Under the pieces are notes generated by a model, which saw only the letters and a program-made list of their open reading frames with translations, did no database searches and was not told the origin of the DNA. DNA of 64,000 nt from CAWDVK01 sp963805715 (lineage in GTDB: Bacteria > Actinomycetota > Actinomycetes > Streptosporangiales > Streptosporangiaceae): NCBI GenBank assembly GCA_963805715.1, contig CAWDVK010000005.1:151543-215542 (forward strand), read 5' to 3'. Made by a program: the position numbers and the translations under genes. Shown here piece by piece: positions 8,210 through 17,759 of this stretch (position 1 is the first letter of the stretch; the number at the start of each line of letters is the position of its first letter).

Positions 8210-9673
8210 ATGATCGCAAGTGACGCGCTCCGCTTCGGGCCGGCCGCCGCCGCCCGCCGCGTGCTGGCCGTGTCGGCAGGCAAGGCCGCGCGCGGCGGCG
8301 TGCGCAGGCTCGGGCGGGGTAACGGGACCGCGGTTCCCGGCAAGGTCGCCATGGCCATCGACGCCGGCACGCTGGCCGGGCTATCGGCGCAGATCCGCCG
8401 CGGGGCGGTGCTGGTGACCGGCAGCAACGGGAAGGGCACGACGTGCCGGATGCTGGCCGCGATCATGCGCGCCGGCGGCCTGCACCCGATCGTTAACCAC
8501 GAGGGCTCGAACCAGCTCGCGGGGCTGGCCACCACCCTGCTGGCCAGCGCGGGGCGGTCCGGCCAGCTGCCCGCCGACCCGCAGGCCATCGGCCTGTTCG
8601 AGGTGGACGAGGGATCGATGCCCGCGATCGCCCCGCAGATCTCCCGGCCGGCCGCAGTGATCGTCACCAACCTGTTCCGCGACCAGCTCGACCGCTACCT
8701 GGAGCCGGACTACGTCCGGTCCCTGCTGGAGCGGGCGCTGCGGAGGCTGCCCGCCGACACCACGCTGATCCTGAACGCCGACGATCCCCGGCTGGCGCAG
8801 CTGGCTCCGGAACTGCCGAACCCGCGGCTGTACTTCGGCATCGGCGACACCGGGCACGGCCGGGACGGCGTCGATCCCACCTCGGACTTCCCGCGCTGCC
8901 AGCGCTGTGGCGGGGAACTCGCCTACAGCTGCCTGTTCTATGCCCACCTCGGGCACTGGTGGTGCGAGGGCTGCGGCCTGTCCCGGCCCGAGCCGCGGGT
9001 CACGGTGACGAAGATCGACCTGCTCGGGCCTGCCTCGTCGCGCCTGCGAGTCGCCGTGCCCGGCGCTGAGACGGTGCTGGACGTGCCCGTTCCCGGCTTG
9101 TACAACGCCTACAACGCGCTCGCCGCGGTGGCCGCGGCCAGCGAGTGCCGCCTGCCCGGTGCGGCGTTCTCGGCCATCCAGCAGGTCACGGCCGGCTGCT
9201 TCCGGATGGAGCGCGTCGCGGTGCCCGGTCATGACGTGTACCTGGCACTGGCCAAGAACGCCAACGGGTATACCGAGGTGCTGCGCGCGGTGCTCGGCAA
9301 CGGCGAGCCCCGGCGGATGCTGCTCGGCCTGAACGACAATCCGGGCAAGCAGCCGGACATCTCGTGGATCTGGGACGTCGACTTCGATTCGCTCGGCGGC
9401 CTTGTCCCCGCCGCGGTCGTGTCCGGCAACCGGGCCGCCGACCTCGCCGTCCGGCTGAAGTACGCCGGCTGGCTGGGCGCCAGCCCGGCCACCGACCTGG
9501 TGACCGAGCCAGACCCGGTCCGGGCGTTCGAGCTCGCGCTCGCGCGCACCCCCGCCGGGGAGCCGCTCTGGGTGGTGTCGACCTCCATCGTCTTGTGGCA
9601 GCTGCGGGACTGGCTGCGCAAGCAGGGTTACGTCGGCCAGCTGTGGCGCGAGCAGCAAGGAGCGGGCCGGTGA
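8210..9673 (+). CDS. murT: Lipid II isoglutaminyl synthase, MurT-type subunit
   Basis: 487 residues, a Mur-ligase fold with the C-terminal DUF1727 domain. It has a P-loop VLVTGSNGKGTTCRML, DRYLEPDYV and LILNADDPRLA central-domain motifs, and a four-cysteine zinc ribbon (CQRCGG, then CEGCG) near residues 228-262. The C-terminal LGLNDNPGKQPDISWIWD carries the aspartate implicated in amidation. MurT works with GatD to amidate the D-glutamate of lipid II to D-isoglutamine. The start follows GGGGGA at 8194. It overlaps the gatD-like gene by GTGA, and murJ follows, giving a three-gene cell-wall operon. Confidence 0.9.
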   Translation: MIASDALRFGPAAAARRVLAVSAGKAARGGVRRLGRGNGTAVPGKVAMAIDAGTLAGLSAQIRRGAVLVTGSNGKGTTCRMLAAIMRAGGLHPIVNHEGSNQLAGLATTLLASAGRSGQLPADPQAIGLFEVDEGSMPAIAPQISRPAAVIVTNLFRDQLDRYLEPDYVRSLLERALRRLPADTTLILNADDPRLAQLAPELPNPRLYFGIGDTGHGRDGVDPTSDFPRCQRCGGELAYSCLFYAHLGHWWCEGCGLSRPEPRVTVTKIDLLGPASSRLRVAVPGAETVLDVPVPGLYNAYNALAAVAAASECRLPGAAFSAIQQVTAGCFRMERVAVPGHDVYLALAKNANGYTEVLRAVLGNGEPRRMLLGLNDNPGKQPDISWIWDVDFDSLGGLVPAAVVSGNRAADLAVRLKYAGWLGASPATDLVTEPDPVRAFELALARTPAGEPLWVVSTSIVLWQLRDWLRKQGYVGQLWREQQGAGR

Positions 9674-10596
9674 CCGTCATGAAGATCACGCTGGGCTACC
9701 TGTACCCGGACGTCATGTCCACCTACGGGGACCGCGGCAACATCGAGACGATCCTGCGGCGCTGCAGCTGGCGCGGCATCGAGACCGAGGTCCGCGAGCT
9801 GCGCCTGGGCGACCAGGTCCGGCCGGGTGAGCTGGACATCATCGTTATCGGCAGCGGCGGCGAGTCCCAGCAGCGGCTGATCGCCGCCGACCTCGCCGGG
9901 GTCAAGGGACCGGGCATCCAGGAGGCCGTGGCCGGCGGGGCAGCCGCCCTGGCCGTGGGCGGCGGGTACGAGCTCTTCGGCCGCTTCTGCCAGCCCGGAG
10001 AAGGCGCGGAGCTGCCCGGCGCCGGGCTGTTCGACACCTGGACCGTCCGGCGCCGCGCCGTCCTCGGCGGTCACTACGGCACGATCACCGAGGCACGGGC
10101 CGATCGCGTCATCGGCGACCTGCTCGTGCGCTGGGGGAGCCAGCTGCTGGTCGGCTTCGAGAACCACAGCGGCGCCACCTGCCTCGGCCCGAGCGCGCAG
10201 CCGCTCGGCCAGGTCGTCAGGGGATACGGCAACTGCGGTGACGGAACGGAGGGCGCGGCGCTGGGCAATGCGGTCGGCACTCACCTGCGCGGTCCGTGCC
10301 TGCCGCGGAACCCGTCGCTGGCGGACTTCCTGATCTGCGCCGCGCTGCGCCGGCGTCATGCGGGCGCGGTGCTGGCGCCGCTGCCCGACCACCTTGAGGT
10401 AGCGGCGCACGAGGTTGCCATGGCGCGCGCCGGCCAGGCAGCCCGGCCGGGCGCGCGGGCCCGGCTGGTCGCCTTGCGGCGCAGCTCTGCCCAGCTCCGT
10501 CAGTCAGCCACCGGGCCCGGGCAGGCCAGGCGGCCGCGCCGGGGCCCGGCCCGGCTGCACATCGGGCCCGGCACCCGCGCAAGCGGGGACCGGTGA
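9670..10596 (+). CDS. gatD-like: GatD-like lipid II glutaminase subunit lacking catalytic Cys and His
   Basis: 308 residues of class I glutamine amidotransferase-like (CobB/CobQ type) fold: LYPDVMSTYGDRGN, then GFENHSGATCLGP. In active GatD the nucleophile reads (V/I)CGGY or ICAA. Here it is AVGGGYELFG, glycine at residue 97 (codon 9958-9960, GGC). The catalytic histidine motif Y(L/M)HGP reads HLRGP, arginine at residue 207 (codon 10288-10290). Both members of the Cys-His pair are therefore gone while the surrounding fold is kept. A roughly 60-residue Arg/Ala-rich tail follows the domain. It is coupled to murT (GTGA) and murJ (GTGA). ATG 9679 is an alternative start. It may be a structural partner of MurT that relies on free ammonia. 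Confidence 0.88.
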   Translation: MTVMKITLGYLYPDVMSTYGDRGNIETILRRCSWRGIETEVRELRLGDQVRPGELDIIVIGSGGESQQRLIAADLAGVKGPGIQEAVAGGAAALAVGGGYELFGRFCQPGEGAELPGAGLFDTWTVRRRAVLGGHYGTITEARADRVIGDLLVRWGSQLLVGFENHSGATCLGPSAQPLGQVVRGYGNCGDGTEGAALGNAVGTHLRGPCLPRNPSLADFLICAALRRRHAGAVLAPLPDHLEVAAHEVAMARAGQAARPGARARLVALRRSSAQLRQSATGPGQARRPRRGPARLHIGPGTRASGDR

Positions 10597-12517
10597 CGGC
10601 CGCCGACAGCCGGACCGGGGCGCCCGTGACTGACGCGGATCTGGCCAGTGCCGAGGCGGAAGTCCTCGTCACCGCGGCGGATCTGGCTGATGTGCTCCGA
10701 ACTGCCGCGGATCTGGCCAGGACCGGCCTGCCCGCGGCTGACGCGGACGCGGACCTGCCCGCCGCGGACGCGGACCTGCCCGCCGCGGACGCGGACCTGC
10801 CCGCCGCGGACGCGGACCTGGCTGACCCGGACGCGGACCTGGCAGGCCCCGGCACGGGGACGGATGCCGCCGATGCTCGCCGGGCGGGCGGGGTAGCGAG
10901 CGGAGCCAGCCTGGCCCGCTCCAGCGGCATCATGGCCGCCGGCACGCTTGCCTCCCGGTTCACCGGGTTCCTGCGCACCGCCGTGCTGCTCTACGCACTC
11001 GGCACCAAGGATCTCGGCGACGCCTACAACGTGGCCAATACCGTCCCCAACGCCGTCTACAACCTGGCCCTGGGCGGCATCCTGACCAGCGTCGCCGTGC
11101 CGCTGCTGGTCAATGCGGCCAGGCGGCACCGGGACCGGGGCGAGGCCTACGACCAGCGGATCTTCACCCTCGGCGTGCTGGCGCTCGGGGCTATCACGCT
11201 GATCGCCACGCTGGCTGCGGTGCCGATCACCGCGATCTACGGGCACGGCATGCCCGATGCCGCCACCTACCACCTGACCGTGATCTTCACGTTCTTCTTC
11301 CTGCCGCAGATCTTCTTCTACGGGGTGAGCTCGCTGGCCGGGGCGATCCTGAACGCCCGCGGCAGCTTCGCCGCGCCGATGTGGACGCCGATCGTGAACA
11401 ACGTCGTGGTGATCCTGGCCGCGATCGCTTTCGTGGCCACGGCGGGCCTGAACGGCACTCCCGGCAGCATCTCGGCGGGCGAGGTCCAGCTGCTCGGGAT
11501 CGGGACCACGCTCGGCATCGTGCTGCAGACAGCCGCGCTCATCCCGTCGCTGCGGCGGGTGGGATTCCGGTGGCGCCCCCGTTTCGACTTCCGGCGGGCT
11601 GAGGTCTCGGAGATCAGCCGGATGAGCGGCTGGATGTTCGGCTACATCGTCACCACCCAGATCTCGTTCCTGGTGACCACCATCGTGGCCAACGACGCCG
11701 GCGCGCGGGTCTGCGCCAGCTGCGCGGGGCCGGCTTCGCCGCCTTCAGCAACGCCTGGCAGCTGTTCCAGCTGCCGTATGCCATCGTCGGCATGTCGGTG
11801 ATCACCGCCATGCTGCCGCGGATGAGCGCGCACGCCGCCGAGGGCGCCAGCCGCCTGGTGACCAGGGACTACTCGGCCGCGACCCGGCTCTCGTCGGTGC
11901 TCGTGGTGCCCTCGGCCCTGATCCTCGCCGTGCTCGGGCCGCCGCTGGCCCAGGCCGTATTCGGGCATGGCAGCACGTCAGCCGCCTCGGCCCGCTACCT
12001 CGGCGTGGTCTTCGCCGTGTTCTCCCTCGGCCTGCTCCCGTACACCGTGTTCAACCTGCAGATGCGGGTGTTCTACGCGATGCGCGACAACCGCACGCCG
12101 GCGCTGATCGGCGGGGCCGCGATGGCGGTGCGGATCGCGGCCAGCCTGACCGCGCTGGCGGTCCTGCCGCCCGCCGACGTCGTCGCGGGCCTGGGCATCG
12201 GGTTCGGCCTGTCCAGCCTGGCCACGGCCGCGGCGCTGGGCTGGGTGCTCAGCCGGCGCGTTGGCGGCCTGGACGGCCGCCGGATCCGGTCCAGCCTGGT
12301 GCGGATGCACCTCGCGGCGATTCCCGGCGTGATCTTCGCGCTGGCCGTGTCCGCGGCGATGGCGCGCGCGCTGCCGTCCGGGACCACGGAAGCGCTGGCC
12401 ACAGTGGCCATCGGCGGCAGCGGGGGGCTGCTGCTGTACGTGCTGGCCGCACGGGCACTGCGGGTGAGCGAGCTCAGCGACCTGTCCTCCATGCTGCGGG
12501 CCCGGCTGCGCGGCTAG
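10593..12517 (+). pseudogene. murJ: MurJ/MviN-type lipid II flippase, frameshifted near 11700
   Basis: The first frame (10593-11801) has an acidic Ala/Asp repeat leader, then the MurJ core (SRFTGFLRTAVLLYALG, DAYNVANTVPNAVYNLALGG) with successive helices. After VTTIVANDAG it becomes meaningless. The next frame takes over with LRGAGFAAFSNAWQLFQLPY, AIVGMSVITAMLPRM and the remaining helices to 12517. The shift near 11700-11715 fits loss of one base in a G/C-rich run. Joined, the product is about 640 residues with 14 predicted helices. MurJ flips lipid II across the membrane. The start overlaps the gatD-like stop (GTGA). Because the gene is otherwise intact, a consensus error is possible; if real, another MurJ must exist. 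Confidence 0.85.
10740..10845. repeat. 21-bp in-frame repeat encoding DADLPAA
   Basis: Four near-perfect 21-bp units built on GACGCGGACCTGCCCGCCGC encode the heptad DADLPAA, followed by degenerate DPDADLAG copies. They form an acidic cytoplasmic leader ahead of the MurJ-like membrane core. Because the unit is a multiple of three, copy number can vary without breaking the gene. Confidence 0.9.
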
Positions 12518-13074
12518 CGCCGCTCGCCCGGATGGGCAGTGCTCAGCCGGATGAAGGCGGTCAGGGCGATGACGACCGCGCCGATGCCGATGCCCAGGTA
12601 CAGGGCGTCACGGCCGCTGGGGGAGTCCACGATCACCTCGCCGAAGGTCACCGCCAGGACCAGCACGACCATCGCGATGACCCGCGCCTTGAGATCGTTC
12701 AGGTCACGTATCTCCAGCCAGGCGGGCATGATCGCGGTTCCGCGGCTGTGCAGTTCCCGGACGAACAGGGTGTAGAAGCCCACGGCCGAGATGAGCAGCG
12801 TGGCCCCGATCAGGAACAGGTCGATGTCCAGCAGGAACAGGCCGACCTGGTGACCGACCGGGAAAGGATGGTCAAGGATGATGCCGACGGAGTGCACGAA
12901 CAGCGCCGTCCCGTAGACAAATGCCCCGAGGCCGGCCAGCAGCAGGACCAGCACGGGGATGACGGCGAGCCGCAGCGACGCGGCCAGGGCCCGCTCGGTC
13001 CGGACCTCCAGCGGCCGGGGCGGCCGTGGTTCCGGGTGGGCGTTCGCCCGGCTGCCCTGTGGTTCGTCTGGCAT
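12514..13074 (-). CDS. UPF0114 (YqhA-like) membrane protein
   Basis: 186 residues with four hydrophobic segments. The family signature is the LFLLDIDLFLIGATLLISAV helix, then FYTLFVRELHSRG, followed by WLEIRDLNDLKARVIAMVVL and a helix with VTFGEVIVD. UPF0114 proteins are inner-membrane proteins of unknown function. The Pro/Arg-rich first 30 residues are a likely cytoplasmic leader. The gene converges on murJ with a four-base overlap of stops. Confidence 0.8.
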   Translation of the reverse strand: MPDEPQGSRANAHPEPRPPRPLEVRTERALAASLRLAVIPVLVLLLAGLGAFVYGTALFVHSVGIILDHPFPVGHQVGLFLLDIDLFLIGATLLISAVGFYTLFVRELHSRGTAIMPAWLEIRDLNDLKARVIAMVVLVLAVTFGEVIVDSPSGRDALYLGIGIGAVVIALTAFIRLSTAHPGERR

Positions 13075-13179
13075 GTTCAGTCCCGCCGATCGCAGCTGGC
13101 TGGCGCTCCATTCTCGCGGACGCCAGCGCGGCAGGCAGCCGGGCCGGCCGGTTCCGGCCAGCTGCCAGGCCGGCGCCCG

Positions 13180-15420
13180 CTAGCCATGCACCGCCGGGGT
13201 CTTGTCAGTCCCGGAGCCCGCCGCTGCCGCGGCGGCCTCGCTGCCCTCCAGGTGCAGGTGCGGCAGCACCGGCTCCAGCCAGCGGGGCATCCACCAGGCA
13301 CGCCCGCCGAGCAGCGACATGATGGCCGGCACCAGGATCATCCGCACGATCGAGGCGTCGATGAGCACGGCGACCGCCATGCCGATCGCCAGCATCTTGA
13401 TCGCCGGCTGGTCGTTCAGGATGAAGCTGCCGAAGACGAACACCATGATGGCGGCCGCGGTCGTGATCACCCGCGCGGTGCTGCCGATGCCGATCGCGAC
13501 GCTGCGCTGCGCGTCGCCGGTGCCCACCCAGGACTCGTGCACCCGCGAGAGCAGGAACACCTCGTAGTCCATGGACAGGCCGAAGACGATCGCGAACACC
13601 ATCATCGGCACGTAGGCCGGGATGGGAGACGTGGTCGGCACCCCGATCAGGCTGATGCCCCAGCCCCACTGGAAGACCGCGACAATCACGCCGTAGGCGG
13701 CGCCGATCGACAGCAGGTTCATGATGGCGGCCTTGAGCGCGATGACCACGGAGCGGAACGCCATGGTCAGCAGGATGAAGGCGACCGCCACGATGGCCAG
13801 GATCAGGATCAGCATGCGGCTGGTGATCTGGTCGGTGAAGTCGACGTTGCCGGGCGTGGTGCCGGTCACGTAGGTGGTGACGTGGTACTGGGGCAGCACG
13901 TCGTCGCGCAGCGTCCTGACCAGCGAGCTGGTGGCGTTCGCCTGCGGCCGGGTAGTCGGGATGGCGTTGAACACGGCGACCGTGGCCGCGCTGTTCACCG
14001 AGGTGGGCGAGACCGACGCGACCCCGTGCGTGCCCGCCACGCCCTTGGTCATCGAGCTGAGCAGCGACTGGGTCGCCGAGCTGGACTGCTTCGGCAGCTT
14101 CACCACCACGGTCAGCGGGCCGTTGGCGCCCACGCCGAAGCCCTGGCTGATCAGGTCATAGGCCTGCCGGCTGCTGTCGGAGGCGGGGTTGGTGCCGTTG
14201 TCCGGCTGGGCCAGGTTGATCGACAGCAGCGGGATGGCCAGCACCAGCAGCACCACGACGCTGGCGATGCCCCAGAGCCACGGCTGCCTGCTGACCCGCC
14301 GGCCCCAGCGGGCGAACGCGCTGTGCTCATGGCGGTCCTCGGTGGCCGTGGCGGTCTGCCTGGCCTGCTGCTGCGCGGAGATGCCCGCCCGGTGCGCGCC
14401 GGCCCGCGCGCGCAGGGACCGGACGTTGTTCTTGACCAGGCCCATGAACGCGGGCACCAGGCTCAGTGCCGCGCACATGGTGATCGCGACGACGACGGCC
14501 GCCGCCAGGCCCATCGCGCCGACGAACGGGACCCCGGACAGGTAGAGGCCCAGGATCGCGACCACCACGGTGCTGCCCGCGATGACGATGGCCGCGCCGG
14601 ACGTGCCCTCGGCCTGGGACGCCGACCTGACCACGTCCATGCCCCGGTCCAGCTGCTCGCGGTGCCGGGCGGTCAGGAACAGCCCGTAGTCGACCGCGAC
14701 GCCGAGGCCGAGCAGGGTGGCCACCGTCGGCGCGGTCGTCGGGAAGGTGCCGATCGAGGCGATCAGGCCGACCACCGACAGGCCCGCGCCCACGCTGAAG
14801 ATGGCCGACACCAGGGGGATCGCGGCGGTGATGAAGGACCCGAACATGAACAGCAGCATCACCAGGGCAAAGGCGATGCCGAGGATCTCGGAGGAGGTGT
14901 CGCTCGTCTGCTGGCCGATCTGGCCCGCGCCGCCGCCGTACTGCACCTCCAGGCCGGCCTTGCGGGCCGGCGCGACGGCGTTGCTGAGCTTGTTCAGGTA
15001 GGAGGTGGTCAGGCCGGCCGGGTTGTCCGTCCAGGACACGCTGGAGTAGGCGATGGTGCCGTTCCTGGAGACGGCGCCGGAGCTGGCGGACGCGAACGGG
15101 CTGACCGCCTTGATCACGTACTGCAGCTTCGACACGTTGGCGGTGGCCTGGTTCACGGCCGTGGCCTGGTCCGCGACGGTGCCGTGGCTGGCGTGGAACA
15201 CGATCTGGCCGCCGTAGCCGCCCTGCTGCGGGTAGTCGCTGTTGAGCAGGTTCAGGCCGTTGGACGAGTTGCTGCCTGGCACCGTGTAGTCATTGACGTA
15301 AGAGCCGCCGAACTGGGCCTTCGCCGCGATCAGGCCACCCAGGACGACGATCCAGATGGCAATGACGATCCAGTGCCGCCGGGCCGCGAATCCGCCCAGC
15401 CGCTCCAGCAGCCTGTTCAT
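13180..15420 (-). CDS. MMPL-family RND transporter
   Basis: About 746 residues with the MmpL layout. One N-terminal helix (RHWIVIAIWIVVLGGLIAA) precedes a large extracytoplasmic domain. Then come five helices with GLGVAVDYGLFLTARHREQL (the Asp-Tyr relay), a second extracytoplasmic domain, and a second helix set with IVFGLSMDYEVFLLSRVHES. These proteins export lipids, glycolipids or drugs using proton force. I chose the ATG at 15420 because it starts at the first helix and has a G-rich ribosome site. A start at 15612 would add 64 Arg/Pro-rich residues. The nearest gene upstream is divergent, so it is probably monocistronic. Confidence 0.88.
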   Translation of the reverse strand: MNRLLERLGGFAARRHWIVIAIWIVVLGGLIAAKAQFGGSYVNDYTVPGSNSSNGLNLLNSDYPQQGGYGGQIVFHASHGTVADQATAVNQATANVSKLQYVIKAVSPFASASSGAVSRNGTIAYSSVSWTDNPAGLTTSYLNKLSNAVAPARKAGLEVQYGGGAGQIGQQTSDTSSEILGIAFALVMLLFMFGSFITAAIPLVSAIFSVGAGLSVVGLIASIGTFPTTAPTVATLLGLGVAVDYGLFLTARHREQLDRGMDVVRSASQAEGTSGAAIVIAGSTVVVAILGLYLSGVPFVGAMGLAAAVVVAITMCAALSLVPAFMGLVKNNVRSLRARAGAHRAGISAQQQARQTATATEDRHEHSAFARWGRRVSRQPWLWGIASVVVLLVLAIPLLSINLAQPDNGTNPASDSSRQAYDLISQGFGVGANGPLTVVVKLPKQSSSATQSLLSSMTKGVAGTHGVASVSPTSVNSAATVAVFNAIPTTRPQANATSSLVRTLRDDVLPQYHVTTYVTGTTPGNVDFTDQITSRMLILILAIVAVAFILLTMAFRSVVIALKAAIMNLLSIGAAYGVIVAVFQWGWGISLIGVPTTSPIPAYVPMMVFAIVFGLSMDYEVFLLSRVHESWVGTGDAQRSVAIGIGSTARVITTAAAIMVFVFGSFILNDQPAIKMLAIGMAVAVLIDASIVRMILVPAIMSLLGGRAWWMPRWLEPVLPHLHLEGSEAAAAAAGSGTDKTPAVHG

Positions 15421-15611
15421 GCGCCCCCCCAGGTCCCCCATATCCGGCGAATCCGGCAGCCGGCAGCCGACCGGATGATCTCCGCTTCTCGCCAGTGTTC
15501 CCGTCTGCTCCGGCCGGCTATCGCCCGCCGGGAGTGATGCCGCCCGGCCGGGCCAGCGGTGGCGGCGACTAGCGCCGGGCGGCCGTTCGCGGACTGTCAT
15601 CTCCTCATCCA

Positions 15612-15698
15612 TGGCCAGCGGAAAGTGTGCCGGTCTCGCCTGGCCAGCGGGAACCGTGCCGGTCTCACCTGGCCAGCGGAAACGATGCCGGTCTCACC
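15612..15698. repeat. 29-bp tandem repeat, three copies
   Basis: Three units starting TGGCCAGCGG and ending GCCGGTCTC(G/A)CC begin at 15612, 15641 and 15670, with exact 29-bp spacing and three or four differences each. They lie in the divergent region between the MMPL gene and the GH15 gene and could carry repeated regulator sites. Confidence 0.9.
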
Positions 15699-15864
15699 CG
15701 GGCAGGGTGAGGCGCCGGCCGAGACTGCGGGGTGACGATGGACTAGGCCCGGCCTGCCGGGGGGCTCGTACCGGGGCCGTCGTCAACGTGGCGAGCGGAG
15801 GTCAGCTCGCCGGGCTCGCTCGCAGGTCATCAAGATCATCGCAGGTCATCGAGGAGGGGGACTG

Positions 15865-17683
15865 ATGAACTATCCGGCGATCGAGGATCACGCCCTGATC
15901 GGCGATATGCAGACGGCGGCGCTGGTGGCGACTGACGGCACCGTGGACTTCATGTGCCTGCCGCGGTTCGACTCACCGACCATCTTCGCGTCCCTGCTGG
16001 ATCAGCGCAACGGCGGCCGGTTCACGCTGGCACCGGCCGGCCAGCACGTGACCAAGCAGATGTACCTGCCGAATACCGCCGTCCTGGTCACGCGGTACCT
16101 GTCCGAGGGGGGAGTCGCCGAGGTCATCGACTTCATGCCGGTGGAGAGGCCCGGCATCGCCACCGATAAGCACCGGCTGGTCCGGATGGTGCGCGGGATC
16201 CGCGGCAAGATGACGCTGCAGGCCCGGGTGGAGCCGCGGTTCGACTACGCCCGCTCGGCGCACAAGACGCACATCTCGGAGGCGGGCGTCGTCTTCGACG
16301 GCAGCACGCCGGTCGTCGCCCTGTCTAGTACCTGGCCGATGGAGCGGGACGGAGACAACGTTCCGGACCCGGTTCACCATCCGGGCCGGCGAGACCGGCG
16401 CGATGGTGCTGGAGTCCGGCAGGTCCGCGCGGCCGGCCAAGCTCAGCGAGCGACAGCTGGAGAAGTGGCAGGACGAGACCATCGGGTTCTGGCGCACCTG
16501 GCTGGCGCGCGGCAGCTACCGGGGCCGGTGGCGTGAGGCGGTGGAGCGCTCCGCGATCACGCTGAAGCTGATGACCTACGCGCCCACCGGCGCCATGGTC
16601 GCGGCGCCGACGGCGGGGCTGCCCGAGCAGGTCGGCGGCGAGCGCAACTGGGACTACCGCTACACCTGGATCCGCGACTCCTCGTTCTCGGTGTTCGCGC
16701 TGCTCAACCTGGGCTTCACGGACGAGGCCTACGGCCTGGGGTACTGGATCCGCAACCGGGTGGAGGAGCGTAAGCGCGGGGACGGCAGCCCGCTGTCGAT
16801 CATGTACCGGGTGGACGGCAGCTCGGACCTGTCCGAGTTCACCCTGGACCACTTCGAGGGCTACAAGGGCTCGAGCCCGGTCCGCATCGGCAACGCGGCA
16901 TCGGACCAGCTCCAGCTCGACATCTACGGCGAGGCGATCGACACGATCTACCGGCTCGACCAGGTGCGGCCCATCATGGCCGAGCGGGGCTGGAACGACC
17001 TGACCGGGCTGATCGACTGGCTCTGCGAGCACTGGGACCAGCCGGATGAGGGCATCTGGGAGACCCGCGGCGGCCGCCGCCCGTTCACCTACGGCCGGCT
17101 CATGTCGTGGGTGGCCTTCGACCGGGTCATCCGGATCGCCGCCGACCGGGCCCGGCCGGCCGACCTGGCCCGGTGGACGGCCGAGCGCGACCGGCTGTAC
17201 GCCGAGGTCGTGGACAAGGGCTTTAATCCCAAGCTCAAGGCGTTCACGCAGTACCAGGGCAGCGACGTGCTGGACGCGTCGAACCTGCTCATGCCCGCCA
17301 CCGGCATCATCGTGCCCACCGACGAGAAGTGGATCTCGACGATGGCCGCGATCGACAAGACGCTGGTGGAGGACAGCCTGGTCTACCGCTACGACCCGAA
17401 GGCTTCGCCGGACGGGCTGCGCGGATCGGAGGGCACGTTCTCGCTCTGCACCGGCTGGTACGTGGACGCGCTGACCCGTACCGGCCGCCTGGACGAGGCC
17501 CGGCTCACCTTCGAGAAGATGCTGACCTACGGCAACCACGTGGGGCTGTTCTCGGAAGAGATCGGCAGCACCGGCGAGCAGCTGGGCAACTTCCCGCAGG
17601 CCTTCACCCACCTGTCCCTCATCAACGCCGCCATCAATCTCGATCACCAGCTGGACCTGCACGAGCTGCGCACCGCCGCGTAG
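15865..17683 (+). pseudogene. Glycoside hydrolase family 15 (trehalase/glucoamylase-like), frameshifted near 16355
   Basis: Starts with MNYPAIEDHALIGDMQTAAL after a GGAGGGGG site. The N-terminal beta-sandwich (LPRFDSPTIFASLLD) is in one frame until about 16355. The (alpha/alpha)6 barrel is in the next (+1) frame: NWDYRYTWIRDSSFSVFAL, SDQLQLDIYGEAIDTIYRL and GIWETRGGRRPFTYGRLMSW. The C-terminal GLFSEEIGSTGEQLGNFPQA carries the second catalytic glutamate region. Joined length is about 605 residues, normal for actinobacterial GH15 trehalases of the cytoplasm. A single extra base explains the break. Apart from it nothing is degraded, so a sequencing error or a very recent pseudogene are both possible. 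Confidence 0.85.
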
Positions 17684-17712
17684 TCCTTTCCGAAACGGAT
17701 AGCGCGGCGCCT

Positions 17713-17746
17713 GTCGCCCCCCTGGGCCAGCCCTCAGGGGGGCGAC
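17713..17746. terminator. Strong hairpin terminator between GH15 and acuC-like genes
   Basis: GTCGCCCCCCTG and CAGGGGGGCGAC form a perfect 12-bp stem around a 10-base loop. It sits between the GH15 stop (17683) and the convergent acuC-like stop (17760), so it would terminate both. Confidence 0.85.
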
Positions 17747-17759
17747 GGCCCTGCGTGCG

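Noticed and set aside
12532..15537. A 1001-codon open frame on the plus strand
   Set aside because: It is antisense to the MMPL transporter and UPF0114 genes; its product is His/Asp/Arg-rich low complexity, a high-GC shadow.
16325..17662. A 445-codon leftward open frame
   Set aside because: Antisense to the GH15 catalytic domain, no family motifs, typical shadow composition.
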